Assembly (NCBI RefSeq): GCF_036429475.1
Contig: NZ_CP144125.1
Location: 2,666,001-2,730,000, forward strand
Direction: 5' to 3'
Length of the DNA: 64,000 nucleotides
From: Halalkalicoccus sp. CGA53
GTDB taxonomy: Archaea; Halobacteriota; Halobacteria; Halobacteriales; Halalkalicoccaceae
A program made the translations under genes and the position numbers. How positions within the stretch are numbered: position 1 is the first letter of the stretch; every line of letters starts with the position of its first letter. The notes under the pieces are model-generated. The model did no database searches. It was given only the letters and a program-made list of their open reading frames with translations, and had not been told where the DNA came from. Shown here piece after piece: positions 35,598 to 43,486 of the stretch.

Positions 35598-36935
35598 ATG
35601 ACGCTGGAACGCGACACAGCGGAGCCGGACGTCCGGTCGATGCCGGGCGAGCGCGCGAGGAAGTGGGCGGCTCACCACCGGGAGGCCGCCGCGACGAGCA
35701 CCTACGTCTACGATTTCGTCTGGGACGTCACCGCCGACGCCGAGGGTCCCTTCTGTACCGACGTCGACGGAAACGTCTTGCTGGACTTCACGAGCCACGT
35801 CGCCGCCGCCCCCCTCGGCTACAACAACCCGAAGGTGATGGACCGGGCGAGGGAGTTCAACCTGATCGACCCCCTGAAGATCGCCGGTCAGGACTTCTAC
35901 GTCGGCACGCCGGAGGGACCGGAGAAGACGTCGGTTCCGGGCCCGACGCAGCTCCAGGACCGCCTCGTCGAGCTGACGGGCCACTACGGGATGGACACGG
36001 TCTTCCTCTCGAACTCCGGAGCCGAGGCCGTCGAGAACGCGATCAAGATCTGTTACGACCACACCGGCGGCAGCCGGGGGATCACGTTCCAGGGTGGCTT
36101 TCACGGCCGCACGCTCGGCGCACTCTCGCTCAACCGCTCGAAGGCGGTCCATCGACGGGGGTATCCCGAGATCCCGGGGATCACCGCGGTCCCCTACTGC
36201 GACGACAGCGGCTGCACCGCCGAGAGCTGTTCCTGTGGCTTCTTCACGTCCAGGCCGACGTTGCGCGAGATGCTCTCGGAGAGCGGCAACCTCCCGCCGG
36301 AGGACGTCGCCTACCTGATCGTCGAGCCGATCCAGGGCGAGGGCGGCTATCGCTTCCCGAGCGACGCGTTCATAGACGAGGTGGGCGAACTCTGTTCGGA
36401 GTACGGTATTCCACTGATCGCCGACGAGATCCAGACCGGCCTGGGTCGGACCGGCGAGATGTGGGGGTCGGATCACTACTCGCTCGAACCGGACGTGATC
36501 ACCGGGGCGAAGGGGCTGCGTGTGGGTGCGACGGTCGGTTCCTCGGACGTCTTCCCCGACGAGGAGGCACGGATCTCCTCGACGTGGGGTGCCGGCGACG
36601 TGATCTCCTCGTTCTACGGCGTCTGCACGCTGGACGCCATCCACGAGTACGACCTGATGGCGAACGCCGTCTCACGCGGAACGCAGACGATCGACCTGCT
36701 CTCCGATGCCGACCCCGAGTCGGTCGTCGACGTCCGGGGGAAGGGGCTGATGCTCGCCGTGGAGTTCGACACGAAGGAGACACGCGACGCGGTCGTGGAG
36801 GCGGCGATGCACCGCGGACTGCTCACGCTCGCCTGCGGGTACAAGACGCTACGAGTGCTCCCACCGCTCGACGTCACCGAGCGCGAGATCGGGATCGGCG
36901 TCGATCTCCTGCTCGAGGCGATCGACGACGTCTGA
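35598..36935 (+). CDS. Class III PLP-dependent aminotransferase
   Basis: 445 residues from the ATG at 35598 (a GTG at 35595 is possible). Class III landmarks are present: VDGNVLLDFTSHVAAAPLGYN, FLSNSGAEAVENAIKI, FQGGFHGRTLGALSL, the aspartate motif GIPLIADEIQTGLGRTG and the PLP lysine in ITGAKGLRVGA (about residue 304). A Cys-rich insert (CTAESCSCGFF) sits at about 208-218. It probably transfers an omega-amino group, as in GABA or ornithine aminotransferases. The exact substrate is unclear, and the protein is not next to arginine or lysine pathway genes. A CGCTTAACC element 27 bases upstream supports the start. Confidence 0.88.
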   Translation: MTLERDTAEPDVRSMPGERARKWAAHHREAAATSTYVYDFVWDVTADAEGPFCTDVDGNVLLDFTSHVAAAPLGYNNPKVMDRAREFNLIDPLKIAGQDFYVGTPEGPEKTSVPGPTQLQDRLVELTGHYGMDTVFLSNSGAEAVENAIKICYDHTGGSRGITFQGGFHGRTLGALSLNRSKAVHRRGYPEIPGITAVPYCDDSGCTAESCSCGFFTSRPTLREMLSESGNLPPEDVAYLIVEPIQGEGGYRFPSDAFIDEVGELCSEYGIPLIADEIQTGLGRTGEMWGSDHYSLEPDVITGAKGLRVGATVGSSDVFPDEEARISSTWGAGDVISSFYGVCTLDAIHEYDLMANAVSRGTQTIDLLSDADPESVVDVRGKGLMLAVEFDTKETRDAVVEAAMHRGLLTLACGYKTLRVLPPLDVTEREIGIGVDLLLEAIDDV

Positions 36936-36986
36936 CTCGTCGGACGTGTCGACCTTCAGGCACGACGGCTCGAATCCGAAACGAAA

Positions 36987-37454
36987 ACGAGCGTTCGCGA
37001 AGCGACCGCCGGAGACCGTCGAGCGATCGCCGCGCTCCACGAGGCGTCGATCCTCGTGTTCGGGCCGGAAGCGTACTCTCGGGAGGAGGTCGAGGCGTGG
37101 GCCAGCGGTAAGGAACCGGACGGGTATCCGATCGACGAGGACGGGTCGTATCTCGTCGTCGCCGAGCGCGAGGGGACGGTCGCCGGTATCGGGCACCTGG
37201 CCGTGGAGGACGCCGAGGTTCGTGCGGTCTACGTCGATCCGGACCACGCACGCCAAGGCGTCGGAACGGCACTGCTCGAAGAACTGGAGTCGGAGGCGAG
37301 AGGCCGGGAACTCGAGGAGCTCTCGCTGGTCGCCTCGCTGAACGCGGTCGGGTTCTACGACCGGCTGGGCTGGGAGCGCGCCGAGTCGGCGACACACGAG
37401 ACGAGCACTGGGACCGAACTCGACTGCGTCACGATGGAACGGAGTTTCGGCTGA
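36987..37454 (+). CDS. GNAT family N-acetyltransferase with apparent ACG start
   Basis: 155 residues if read from ACG at 36987. The GNAT pattern is complete: SVREATAGDRRAIAALHEAS (first strand and helix), YLVVAEREGTVAGIGHLAV, VRAVYVDPDHARQGVGTALL (the acetyl-CoA loop, here R-Q-G-V-G-T-A) and SLNAVGFYDRLGWE. The first strand is in frame but lacks any ATG, GTG or TTG before it: the frame is open back to the TGA of the upstream aminotransferase, in the same frame. ACG-AGC-GTT stands where ATG-AGC-GTT is expected. The first conventional start, GTG at 37056, removes the first strand and helix. The acceptor substrate is unknown. Confidence 0.7.
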   Translation, partial: TSVREATAGDRRAIAALHEASILVFGPEAYSREEVEAWASGKEPDGYPIDEDGSYLVVAEREGTVAGIGHLAVEDAEVRAVYVDPDHARQGVGTALLEELESEARGRELEELSLVASLNAVGFYDRLGWERAESATHETSTGTELDCVTMERSFG

Positions 37455-37465
37455 TCGACGGGTGA

Positions 37466-37499
37466 CCTCGCGGCGCGGTCGCGCGACCGCGCCGCGAGG
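37466..37499. terminator. Perfect 16-bp hairpin between convergent genes
   Basis: 37466-37481 and 37484-37499 are perfect reverse complements with a two-base loop (about 15 bp with a realistic four-base loop). The element sits 11 bases after the GNAT stop and 44 bases before the stop of the opposing gene, where a bidirectional transcription end is expected. No T-run follows, so the terminator role is inferred from position. Confidence 0.5.
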
Positions 37500-37543
37500 G
37501 GGAGCGCTGGCCCGCCCGGTAGTCGGTCGGTTCGCAGCGGCAG

Positions 37544-37744
37544 CTACCAGTACGGGTTCGCGATCCAGCGGCGCCCGCGCGCCCCGAGTGCGACCGCTCC
37601 GGCGAGGAGGGCGACGAAGAGGAGAGTCGTGACGAGCGCGGCGGGACCGTCGAGCGTCTCGGTCAGCAGGACGACGACCGAGCCGAGAACGAAGACGGCG
37701 ATCCCTCCCGACAGCACGGCGACGAGCGGGCGTTCTAGGTGCAC
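37544..37744 (-). CDS. Small two-helix membrane protein
   Basis: 66 residues from GTG at 37744 (GTG at 37750 is equally possible). Two hydrophobic helices at about 6-27 and 34-53 are followed by a short basic tail (ARGRRWIANPYW). A coding-strand CGTTTATCACC near 37766-37776 is about 27 bases before these starts. The frame stays open to 37834, but the added residues lie upstream of the promoter. No family is recognised. Confidence 0.65.
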   Translation of the reverse strand: MHLERPLVAVLSGGIAVFVLGSVVVLLTETLDGPAALVTTLLFVALLAGAVALGARGRRWIANPYW

Positions 37745-37872
37745 AGTCACGGCACGGACCGGGGGGTGATAAACGGACGGCTCCGGGTGCTTATGTTCGC
37801 TCGGCCCGAACGTTACCCCGTGAGGAGGGGCCATCGGACGGGTCGTCGAGGAGGCGGACGGGTGAGCGGGCG

Positions 37873-38580
37873 ATGATTCGGCCCGTCGTCGGCCTGTTGG
37901 TCCGGCTGATCGGTGCCGTCGTCACCCTCGGGTTCGTGCTGTTTCTCGCGCTCGGACTGCTGTTCGCGGCGAGCGCGTTCGGGGTCGTCGACACCGGCGA
38001 CCTGCTAGATAGCGGCCCGATCGGGGATCTCGCACCCGGCGATGAGTCCGACGTGGAGGTCGTCTGGGACGTCCCGTTCGCCTCCGGGGGTGAGCCGCCG
38101 TCGACGCCGCATCCGGGCGACCCGGGTGCCTCGACCGGCGGACAGGGCGAGGAGCGACTGGACTCGACGGCGATCGAGCGCGCGGTCCACGACCGGACGA
38201 ACGAGGTCAGAGGGGAACACGGGATCGGAGCCGTCGAGCACGACGACCGGATCGCGAACGTCTCGCGCGCACACAGCGCGGACATGAACGACCGGGAGTA
38301 CTTCGACCACGTCGATCCCGACGGGCAGACCCCCGGCGACCGGATGAGCGACTTCTTCCCCGGGCACTGTCGGGCGGTCGGCGAGAACCTCGCGATGATC
38401 TCGACGACGCCCGGCGACGACGTCGACAGCGCGGCCGACCGGGTCGTCGAGGGCTGGATGAACTCGCCGAGCCACCGCGAGAACCTGCTGACCGAGGAGT
38501 GGGACTCGCAGGGCATCGGCGTCTACGTCACCGACGACGGCCGGGTCTACGCCACCCAGAAGTTCTGTGACGTCCGCTGA
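37873..38580 (+). CDS. CAP (SCP/PR-1) domain protein, membrane-anchored
   Basis: 235 residues. An N-terminal hydrophobic segment (about 8-36) is followed by a disordered Pro/Gly/Asp-rich linker to about 95 and then the CAP domain: RAVHDRTNEVRGEHGIGAVE, HSADMNDREYFDHVDPDG (the family H..Y..H region), VGENLAMIS and GWMNSPSHRENLL. CAP proteins of prokaryotes are extracellular and mostly of unknown function; the conserved His and Glu residues line a cavity. The anchor plus linker suggests display on the outer face of the membrane. Confidence 0.88.
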   Translation: MIRPVVGLLVRLIGAVVTLGFVLFLALGLLFAASAFGVVDTGDLLDSGPIGDLAPGDESDVEVVWDVPFASGGEPPSTPHPGDPGASTGGQGEERLDSTAIERAVHDRTNEVRGEHGIGAVEHDDRIANVSRAHSADMNDREYFDHVDPDGQTPGDRMSDFFPGHCRAVGENLAMISTTPGDDVDSAADRVVEGWMNSPSHRENLLTEEWDSQGIGVYVTDDGRVYATQKFCDVR

Positions 38581-38618
38581 TCGCCGGGTTTAGGGGTCCG
38601 TCGGTCCGAGTCGTGGAT

Positions 38619-39371
38619 ATGACGACGATCGCCGTCCTCGCCGACCCGCCGCGGGATGGACTGGTCTTACCGCGACTCCCGGAGACGAGTCCGCTCTCCG
38701 CACCCGAAGTGACCGACCTCTCGATCGCGATGCTCGCCGACGCGCTCGTGGCCGCCGATCGGAGCGGGGGCGACCTCCTCGTGAACTACCGGCCGGACGA
38801 CCTGCTCCCCGGACGGTTCCAGACGGGCGATGGCTCGGCAGAGGAGGAGGTTCGGGACCTCACGGAGAGCGTCCTCGACGAAGAACCACGCGTGGAGGTC
38901 CAGGTCGGCTCGACCCTCTCGGCACGGGCGGGAAACACGATCACGCACCTGCTCGACCGCGAGGAGGTCGCCTCCGCGGCGGTCGTCCGCCCGAACGCGC
39001 CGTTTCTCCTCCGGGCGACCCTCGACAGCGCGGCGATGAAACTCCGCCGGAGCGAGGTGGTGCTCGGGCCGTCGTCCGCCGGACGGGTCGCGTTCGCGGG
39101 GTTCGGGAGTCCGATCGACTTCGAGGACGCGCTGGGGGGTGTCGAACTGGAGACGCTGACCGAGCGGGGTGTCGAGGCGGGCCACGAGGTCGACTTCCTC
39201 CCGATGTTGCCGACCGTCGAGACCGGCTCCGACCTCGCGACGCTCGTCTCTATGGTCCGAGCGCACTCTGCGGCCGAGCGGATCGTCCCGACGTACACGG
39301 CGGCCTGGGTCGAGGAGAGCGGGCTCTCTGTGGAGATCGACGAGGGCGAGCCCCGACTGGTTCGCGAGTAG
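38619..39371 (+). CDS. DUF2064-like nucleotidyl/glycosyltransferase-fold protein
   Basis: 250 residues from the ATG at 38619; a TATA-like GGTTTAGG at 38587-38594 fits. The start MTTIAVLADPPRDGLVLPRL, LSIAMLADALVAADRSGGDL and AAVVRPNAPFLLRATLDSAA ... LRRSEVVLGPSSAGRVAFAGF resemble the GT-A-like fold of DUF2064/CofC-type transferases (nucleotide-binding domain with GPS-like loop). The typical Asp-x-Asp metal motif is not clear. Role unknown; an NTP-transferase acting in cofactor or sugar metabolism is possible. It precedes tRNA-Ser on the same strand. Confidence 0.55.
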   Translation: MTTIAVLADPPRDGLVLPRLPETSPLSAPEVTDLSIAMLADALVAADRSGGDLLVNYRPDDLLPGRFQTGDGSAEEEVRDLTESVLDEEPRVEVQVGSTLSARAGNTITHLLDREEVASAAVVRPNAPFLLRATLDSAAMKLRRSEVVLGPSSAGRVAFAGFGSPIDFEDALGGVELETLTERGVEAGHEVDFLPMLPTVETGSDLATLVSMVRAHSAAERIVPTYTAAWVEESGLSVEIDEGEPRLVRE

Positions 39372-39409
39372 TCGAAGTCTTCTTGCCTGCGCGGGCTGAA
39401 CCGGGAGAC

Positions 39410-39497
39410 GCGGTGGGGTGGCAGAGTGGACTAATGCGCCTGCCTTGAGAGCAGGTGGCCGAGAGGCCGCATGGGTTCGAATCCCATCCCCACCGCG
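39410..39497 (+). tRNA. tRNA-Ser (anticodon TGA)
   Basis: An 88-base class II tRNA. The acceptor strands GCGGTGG (39410-39416) and CCACCGC (39490-39496) pair perfectly, discriminator G at 39497. The anticodon stem CCTGC/GCAGG holds the loop CTTGAGA with anticodon TGA. The variable arm is TGGCCGAGAGGCCGC-like with an internal stem, and the T-loop TTCGAAT is standard. CCA is not encoded. Its 3' end is repeated twice downstream. Confidence 0.96.
39474..39495 (+). repeat. tRNA-Ser 3'-end repeat, copy 1 (inside the tRNA)
   Basis: GGTTCGAATCCCATCCCCACCG, split here as GGTTCGAATCCC plus ATCCCCACCG, covers the T-arm and 3' acceptor strand. It recurs downstream at 39591 and 39713, the arrangement of an attachment site core with copies left by integration. 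Confidence 0.8.
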
Positions 39498-39590
39498 TTT
39501 CCGCGAGGCACGTTCGACGAGCGGAACGCGAGGACGGTGGCGATTCGAAATAGACCGGACGTGCTCGCTTCGCTGCGCGCGTCCGGGCGT

Positions 39591-39612
39591 GGTTCGAATC
39601 CTATCCCCACCG
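39591..39612 (+). repeat. tRNA-Ser 3'-end repeat, copy 2
   Basis: Matches the T-arm and acceptor strand of tRNA-Ser with one change (T for C: GAATCCTATCCCC), 117 bases after the copy in the tRNA. The sequence before it is not a tRNA, so only the 3' end has been copied. Confidence 0.8.
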
Positions 39613-39712
39613 TGAGAGCGCGGCGCACTCTCGCGCCGCGCGGTCCCGTAACGGATGGGTTCGACGTACGGAAGACGCAGCGCCGAGCGGAGCGAGGCGA
39701 TCGTCTTCAGGT

Positions 39713-39734
39713 GGTTCGAATCCCATCCCACCAC
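39713..39734 (+). repeat. tRNA-Ser 3'-end repeat, copy 3
   Basis: GGTTCGAATCCCATCCCACCAC follows copy 2 by 122 bases and differs by the loss of one C in the acceptor part. With copies 1 and 2 it forms a regularly spaced series. Confidence 0.8.
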
Positions 39735-39868
39735 ACCTGCGACGAACGGGGGTGAGGAGCGACGCAGAGACAGTTGGATTCGAATCAGAGAGCGAAGGGA
39801 GCGCGAGCGTAGCGGCAACCCACCGCCGACTCGCGAACGCTTAGGCCGGCCCGACGTGAGGATGAGCC

Positions 39869-41053
39869 ATGACACTTCGAAACGAAGACGGTCGGCTCGC
39901 GAGTCGCGCGCGTGAGATCGACCGTTCGGTCATCCGCGTGATGTACGACATGGCCGACGCCCACGAGGGGGAGCTGGCCAGACTCGAAGTCGGCGAACCG
40001 GACTTCGACACCCCCGAACACGTCGTCGAGGCGGCGTTCGAGGCCGCACGGTCGGGCGAGACGCACTACACCCCGAACGCCGGCATCCCCGAGCTGCGCG
40101 AGGCGATCGCCGACCGGTACGGAGAGGAGGACGTCCCCGTCGATCCCGACCGCGAGATCGGCGTGACGACCGGCGCGATGGAGGCGCTTCACCTCGCGAT
40201 GCTCACTGTCGTCGATCCGGGTGCCGAAGTGGTGATCCCGACGCCCGGCTGGCCGAACCACGCGACGCAGACCCGACTGGCGGGTGGCGCCCCGGTAGAA
40301 GTGCCGCTCCCGGCGGACGAGGGGTTCGCGCTGGATGCGGAAGCCGTGACTGGGGCGATCGGTGCGGGGACCGTGGCGGTCGTGCTCACCCGGCCGTCGA
40401 ACCCCACCGGGCGGGTGTTCGATGTCGAAACGGTTCGGGAGGTCGCAACGGCCGCCGCAGAACACGGGGCGTACGTGATCGCGGACGAGGTCTACCGCGA
40501 CCTGGTCTACGAGGGTGACGGGAGACCGATCGCCGCGCTCGTCGAGGAGGCCGAGAACGTGATCACGGTCGCCTCCTGCTCGAAGACCTACGCGATGACC
40601 GGCTGGCGGGTCGGTTGGCTCCTCGCTCCCGAGGCGGTCTCGGAGCGGGCGAACGCGATCCACGAGAGCACGACCGCGTGTGCGTCGAGCGTCGGCCAGC
40701 ACGCGGCGCTCGCCGCGCTGACCGGACCGGAGGGGCCCGTGCGGGAGATGAGGGCCGAGTTTACCGAACGCCGTGAGTACGTGACCGAACGTATCAAGGA
40801 CCTGCCGGGGATCACCGCGCCGACCCCGGAGGGCGCGTTCTACGCCTTCCTCGACGTGCGCGAGTTCGGCGACGACACGCTCTCGATCGCCACTACCCTC
40901 CTCGAGGAGTACGGCGTCGTCGTCGCCCCCGGAACCGGCTTCGGCGAAGTGGGCGAGGGGCATCTCCGGGTGAGCTTTGCCGCCGGGATGGAGGAGTTAG
41001 AGCGCGGGTTCGACGGGATCGAGGCGTTCGCACGCGCGGAGGCTCCTCGATGA
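39869..41053 (+). CDS. Class I/II PLP-dependent aminotransferase (AspB-like)
   Basis: 394 residues. Fold type I landmarks: LEVGEPDFDTPEHVVEAA, YTPNAGIPELREAIADRY, LTRPSNPTGRVFD, YVIADEVYRDLVYEG, the PLP lysine in ASCSKTYAMTGWRVGW (about residue 239) and the C-terminal arginine in GHLRVSFAAG. It probably transaminates aspartate or an aromatic or branched amino acid with 2-oxoglutarate. The amidohydrolase gene overlaps its stop by four bases, so the two are coupled; joint use in degradation of an amino- or amidine-containing compound is an inference. Confidence 0.92.
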   Translation: MTLRNEDGRLASRAREIDRSVIRVMYDMADAHEGELARLEVGEPDFDTPEHVVEAAFEAARSGETHYTPNAGIPELREAIADRYGEEDVPVDPDREIGVTTGAMEALHLAMLTVVDPGAEVVIPTPGWPNHATQTRLAGGAPVEVPLPADEGFALDAEAVTGAIGAGTVAVVLTRPSNPTGRVFDVETVREVATAAAEHGAYVIADEVYRDLVYEGDGRPIAALVEEAENVITVASCSKTYAMTGWRVGWLLAPEAVSERANAIHESTTACASSVGQHAALAALTGPEGPVREMRAEFTERREYVTERIKDLPGITAPTPEGAFYAFLDVREFGDDTLSIATTLLEEYGVVVAPGTGFGEVGEGHLRVSFAAGMEELERGFDGIEAFARAEAPR

Positions 41054-42489
41054 CGATGGACCTCGCTATCACCGGCGCGCTGGTCGTCACGATGGACGAG
41101 TCCCGCGGCGGCCTCGGGATCGTGGACGACGGAACGGTCGGGGTTCGAGACGGGGAGATCGTCGCCGTCGGTTCCGGTCCCGAAATCGACGCCTCGGACG
41201 CGAATCGGGTGATCGACGCCTCCGGCCGAGCGCTCCTCCCGGGGTTCGTGAACGCGCACACGCACACCACCCACACGCTGGTGAGAGGCGGTGCACAGGA
41301 CGTCCCCGAGATCGAGTGGATGAACGGCGCGCTCGGACCGATCGCGCGGCAGATGACGTCCGAAGACGAGGTTGTCGGTTCGCGTCTCGGCGTCTGTGAA
41401 GCGCTTCTCTCGGGGGTTACGACTTTCGGGGAGTACACGAGCGGTGTGGGGAGACTGGTCGAGGAGGTCTACCGACCGCTCGGGGTTCGCGTCGCGGCGA
41501 CGGAGACGATCAACGAGGTGAGAGAGGAGCGCGAGGGCCTCGGCCCGTGCGAGCCGTACCCGTTCGAGAGATCGAAAGGCGAGAGGGATCTGGACCGGGC
41601 GGAAGCGCTGTTCGAAGAGTACGGGGCGGAGGCGCTCGTGACGCCGGTCTACGGCCCGCAGGCGTTAGACATGATCTCGCCGGGGTTGCTGGAGGAGATC
41701 TCGGCACGGGCCGACGAGCGCGACGCGTCGATCCACATGCACGTCGCCCAGGGCGAGCGCGAGCACCTCCAGATCGAAGCCCGCTACGGTGCAGGCGAAT
41801 CGACCGTGAGTGCGCTCTCCGATCTGGGACTCCTCGACGAGCGGTTGATCGCGGTCCACTGCCACGGGGCGACGCCGGCCGAGCGCGAGCGATTGGCGGA
41901 GGCGGGTGCTCGATACATCGGCTGCCCGAGTTCGATCGCCGCGATCGACGGGATCACCCCACCAGTCGCCGAGTTCCTCTCCAACGACGCGCCGGTCGGT
42001 ATCGGCACCGATCAGGCGCCGGGGCCAGGTGGCCATAGCTTCCTCCGGGAGCTCAGGACGTCGAGCCTGCTCGCGAAGACCGATTCCTCGGATCCCACCG
42101 CGCTCCCCGCCTGGACGGCGCTTCGAGTCGGGACGATCGGTGGGGCGAGAGCCCTCGGTCTCGGCGACGAGATCGGAACGATCGAGGAGGGAAAGCGGGC
42201 CGACCTCGTTCTCTTCGATCTCGGTCGCCTTTCGGTCGCGCCGACGGTCGACCGGCCGCTCCACACGGCGATCCCGAACCTGCTCTACGCCGGTGGGGGG
42301 AGTGCGGTCGAGACGGTGTTAGTCGACGGGGAGGTCGTCGTCGAGGAGGGATCGGTCGTGGGGGTAGACGAGGCGGAACTGGTCGCGGAGGCGACCGAGC
42401 GGGCCGAACGGGTGTTCGCGGGGGCGGAAGCCGACTGGCGGGCCGCCGGGTCGGCACTGGTGAGCGCGAGCGACGAGGGCCGGCTCTGA
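41050..42489 (+). CDS. Amidohydrolase, chlorohydrolase/deaminase (SAH/MTA deaminase-like) subgroup
   Basis: 479 residues. The metal-dependent amidohydrolase pattern is clear: PGFVNAHTHTTHTLVRGG (HxH), IHMHVAQGEREH, IAVHCHGATPAE and GIGTDQAPGPGGHSF (metal Asp), with the C-terminal DEIGTIEEGKRADLVLFDL typical of the composite barrel. It would hydrolyse an amino or halo group from a ring or deaminate a nucleoside such as S-adenosylhomocysteine or 5'-methylthioadenosine; the sequence alone does not choose. Start at 41050 (or ATG at 41056) overlaps the aminotransferase stop. Confidence 0.88.
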   Translation: MTMDLAITGALVVTMDESRGGLGIVDDGTVGVRDGEIVAVGSGPEIDASDANRVIDASGRALLPGFVNAHTHTTHTLVRGGAQDVPEIEWMNGALGPIARQMTSEDEVVGSRLGVCEALLSGVTTFGEYTSGVGRLVEEVYRPLGVRVAATETINEVREEREGLGPCEPYPFERSKGERDLDRAEALFEEYGAEALVTPVYGPQALDMISPGLLEEISARADERDASIHMHVAQGEREHLQIEARYGAGESTVSALSDLGLLDERLIAVHCHGATPAERERLAEAGARYIGCPSSIAAIDGITPPVAEFLSNDAPVGIGTDQAPGPGGHSFLRELRTSSLLAKTDSSDPTALPAWTALRVGTIGGARALGLGDEIGTIEEGKRADLVLFDLGRLSVAPTVDRPLHTAIPNLLYAGGGSAVETVLVDGEVVVEEGSVVGVDEAELVAEATERAERVFAGAEADWRAAGSALVSASDEGRL

Positions 42490-42560
42490 CGGCGATCGCC
42501 TCCACCCAGGAGGGACCCGGCTACGGATGAGCTTTTAGTACCCGCCGACAGACAGGGCGT

Positions 42561-43013
42561 ATGCGAGAGCACGGACCGCGCGAGCGGCTCAGGGAGAACG
42601 CCACCGGCGTCGCCTCGACCGTGGTCACTGGCGTCTGGCTCGCGGCGCTGTTCACCGGACAGGGCTGGTGGCTCGCCGCGCTGCTCTTCGGCTACGTCGT
42701 CGTCGTGCCATTGGTCGCGCTCCTCTACGGAGACGAGGGGGACAGACACGAGTGGTGGGACGACTGGTGGGGCGAGGAGTCCTGGGAGGAGTGGTGGGAC
42801 GACCTCTGGGGTGAGGAGACGGACGAACCCGAACACGAGACCGAGCCGAACCGTCGGGACGCGCTCGAAACCCTCAGAGAGCGCTACGCCCGCGGCGAAC
42901 TCACCGACGAGCAGTTCGAGCGAAAACTCGAGTACCTGCTGGAGACCGAGACGCTCGAGAGCGTCGAGGATCGGTACAGAGAGCGCGAACGGATCGCCGA
43001 GTACGATCGATGA
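42561..43013 (+). CDS. Membrane protein with Trp-rich acidic linker and SHOCT domain
   Basis: 150 residues. Two hydrophobic helices (about 17-34 and 36-55) are followed by a striking linker at about 63-86 with eight tryptophans among aspartates and glutamates (EWWDDWWGEESWEEWWDD), then the C-terminal SHOCT helix pair (ALETLRERYARGELTDEQFE). SHOCT domains are short oligomerisation modules found at protein ends. A GCTTTTAGTACC element at 42533-42544 supports the start. The gene overlaps the next by four bases; the three genes 42561-44238 form an operon. Confidence 0.82.
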   Translation: MREHGPRERLRENATGVASTVVTGVWLAALFTGQGWWLAALLFGYVVVVPLVALLYGDEGDRHEWWDDWWGEESWEEWWDDLWGEETDEPEHETEPNRRDALETLRERYARGELTDEQFERKLEYLLETETLESVEDRYRERERIAEYDR

Positions 43014-43486
43014 GCGAGCCGTTCTCACCGAAGGAACGACCGACCGACGCGGCGTTCTTCCTCGTGCTCGCCGCGACGCTCGCGACGGTGCTCGTCGGGT
43101 TCGGCCCGTCGTTCGCGGTGCTCGCGATCGGGTTGCTCGTCGTCGTCCCGGCGGTCGAACTGCTCTGGGGCGACGGGAAGAGCAAACTCTGGGACGAGGG
43201 GCTCTGGGACGAGCACGTCGGCGACTGGAACGGGTGGGGGCTTCCCGGCGACCGACCCGACCGGCTCATGCGCGGCGAGACCGACGGCGAGCGTACCGAT
43301 GCTGTCTCGGCCGAACGTACGGTGCAGCCTGGCTCGAAGCGCGAGGAACTGGCGCGGCTCAGAGAGCGCTACGCGGTGGGAGAGATCACCGACGCAGAGT
43401 TCGAACGCGAGCTCGAACGACTGATCGACGTGGACTCGCGGGAAGACGAACGGGAACGATCCTACCTGCCCGAGACGGAGCGATGA
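43010..43486 (+). CDS. SHOCT-domain membrane protein (paralogue of the previous gene)
   Basis: 158 residues with the same layout as its neighbour: two N-terminal hydrophobic helices (about 13-31 and 32-48), a Trp- and Asp-containing linker (KSKLWDEGLWDEHVGDWNG), and a C-terminal SHOCT segment (LARLRERYAVGEITDAEFER). It probably arose by tandem duplication. Both ends overlap neighbours by ATGA, so production is coupled and the two proteins may form a hetero-oligomer in the membrane. Confidence 0.82.
   Translation: MSEPFSPKERPTDAAFFLVLAATLATVLVGFGPSFAVLAIGLLVVVPAVELLWGDGKSKLWDEGLWDEHVGDWNGWGLPGDRPDRLMRGETDGERTDAVSAERTVQPGSKREELARLRERYAVGEITDAEFERELERLIDVDSREDERERSYLPETER

Larger units (their letters stand above)
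39498..39868. other. Intergenic region with tRNA-derived repeats
   Basis: 371 bases between tRNA-Ser and the next gene. It carries the two 3'-end copies described separately and palindrome-like runs (CGCTTCGCTGCGCGCG near 39567, GAGCGGAGCGAGGCG near 39685). No coding frame is convincing. It reads as a stack of short leftovers from elements that integrated at the tRNA. Confidence 0.65.
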
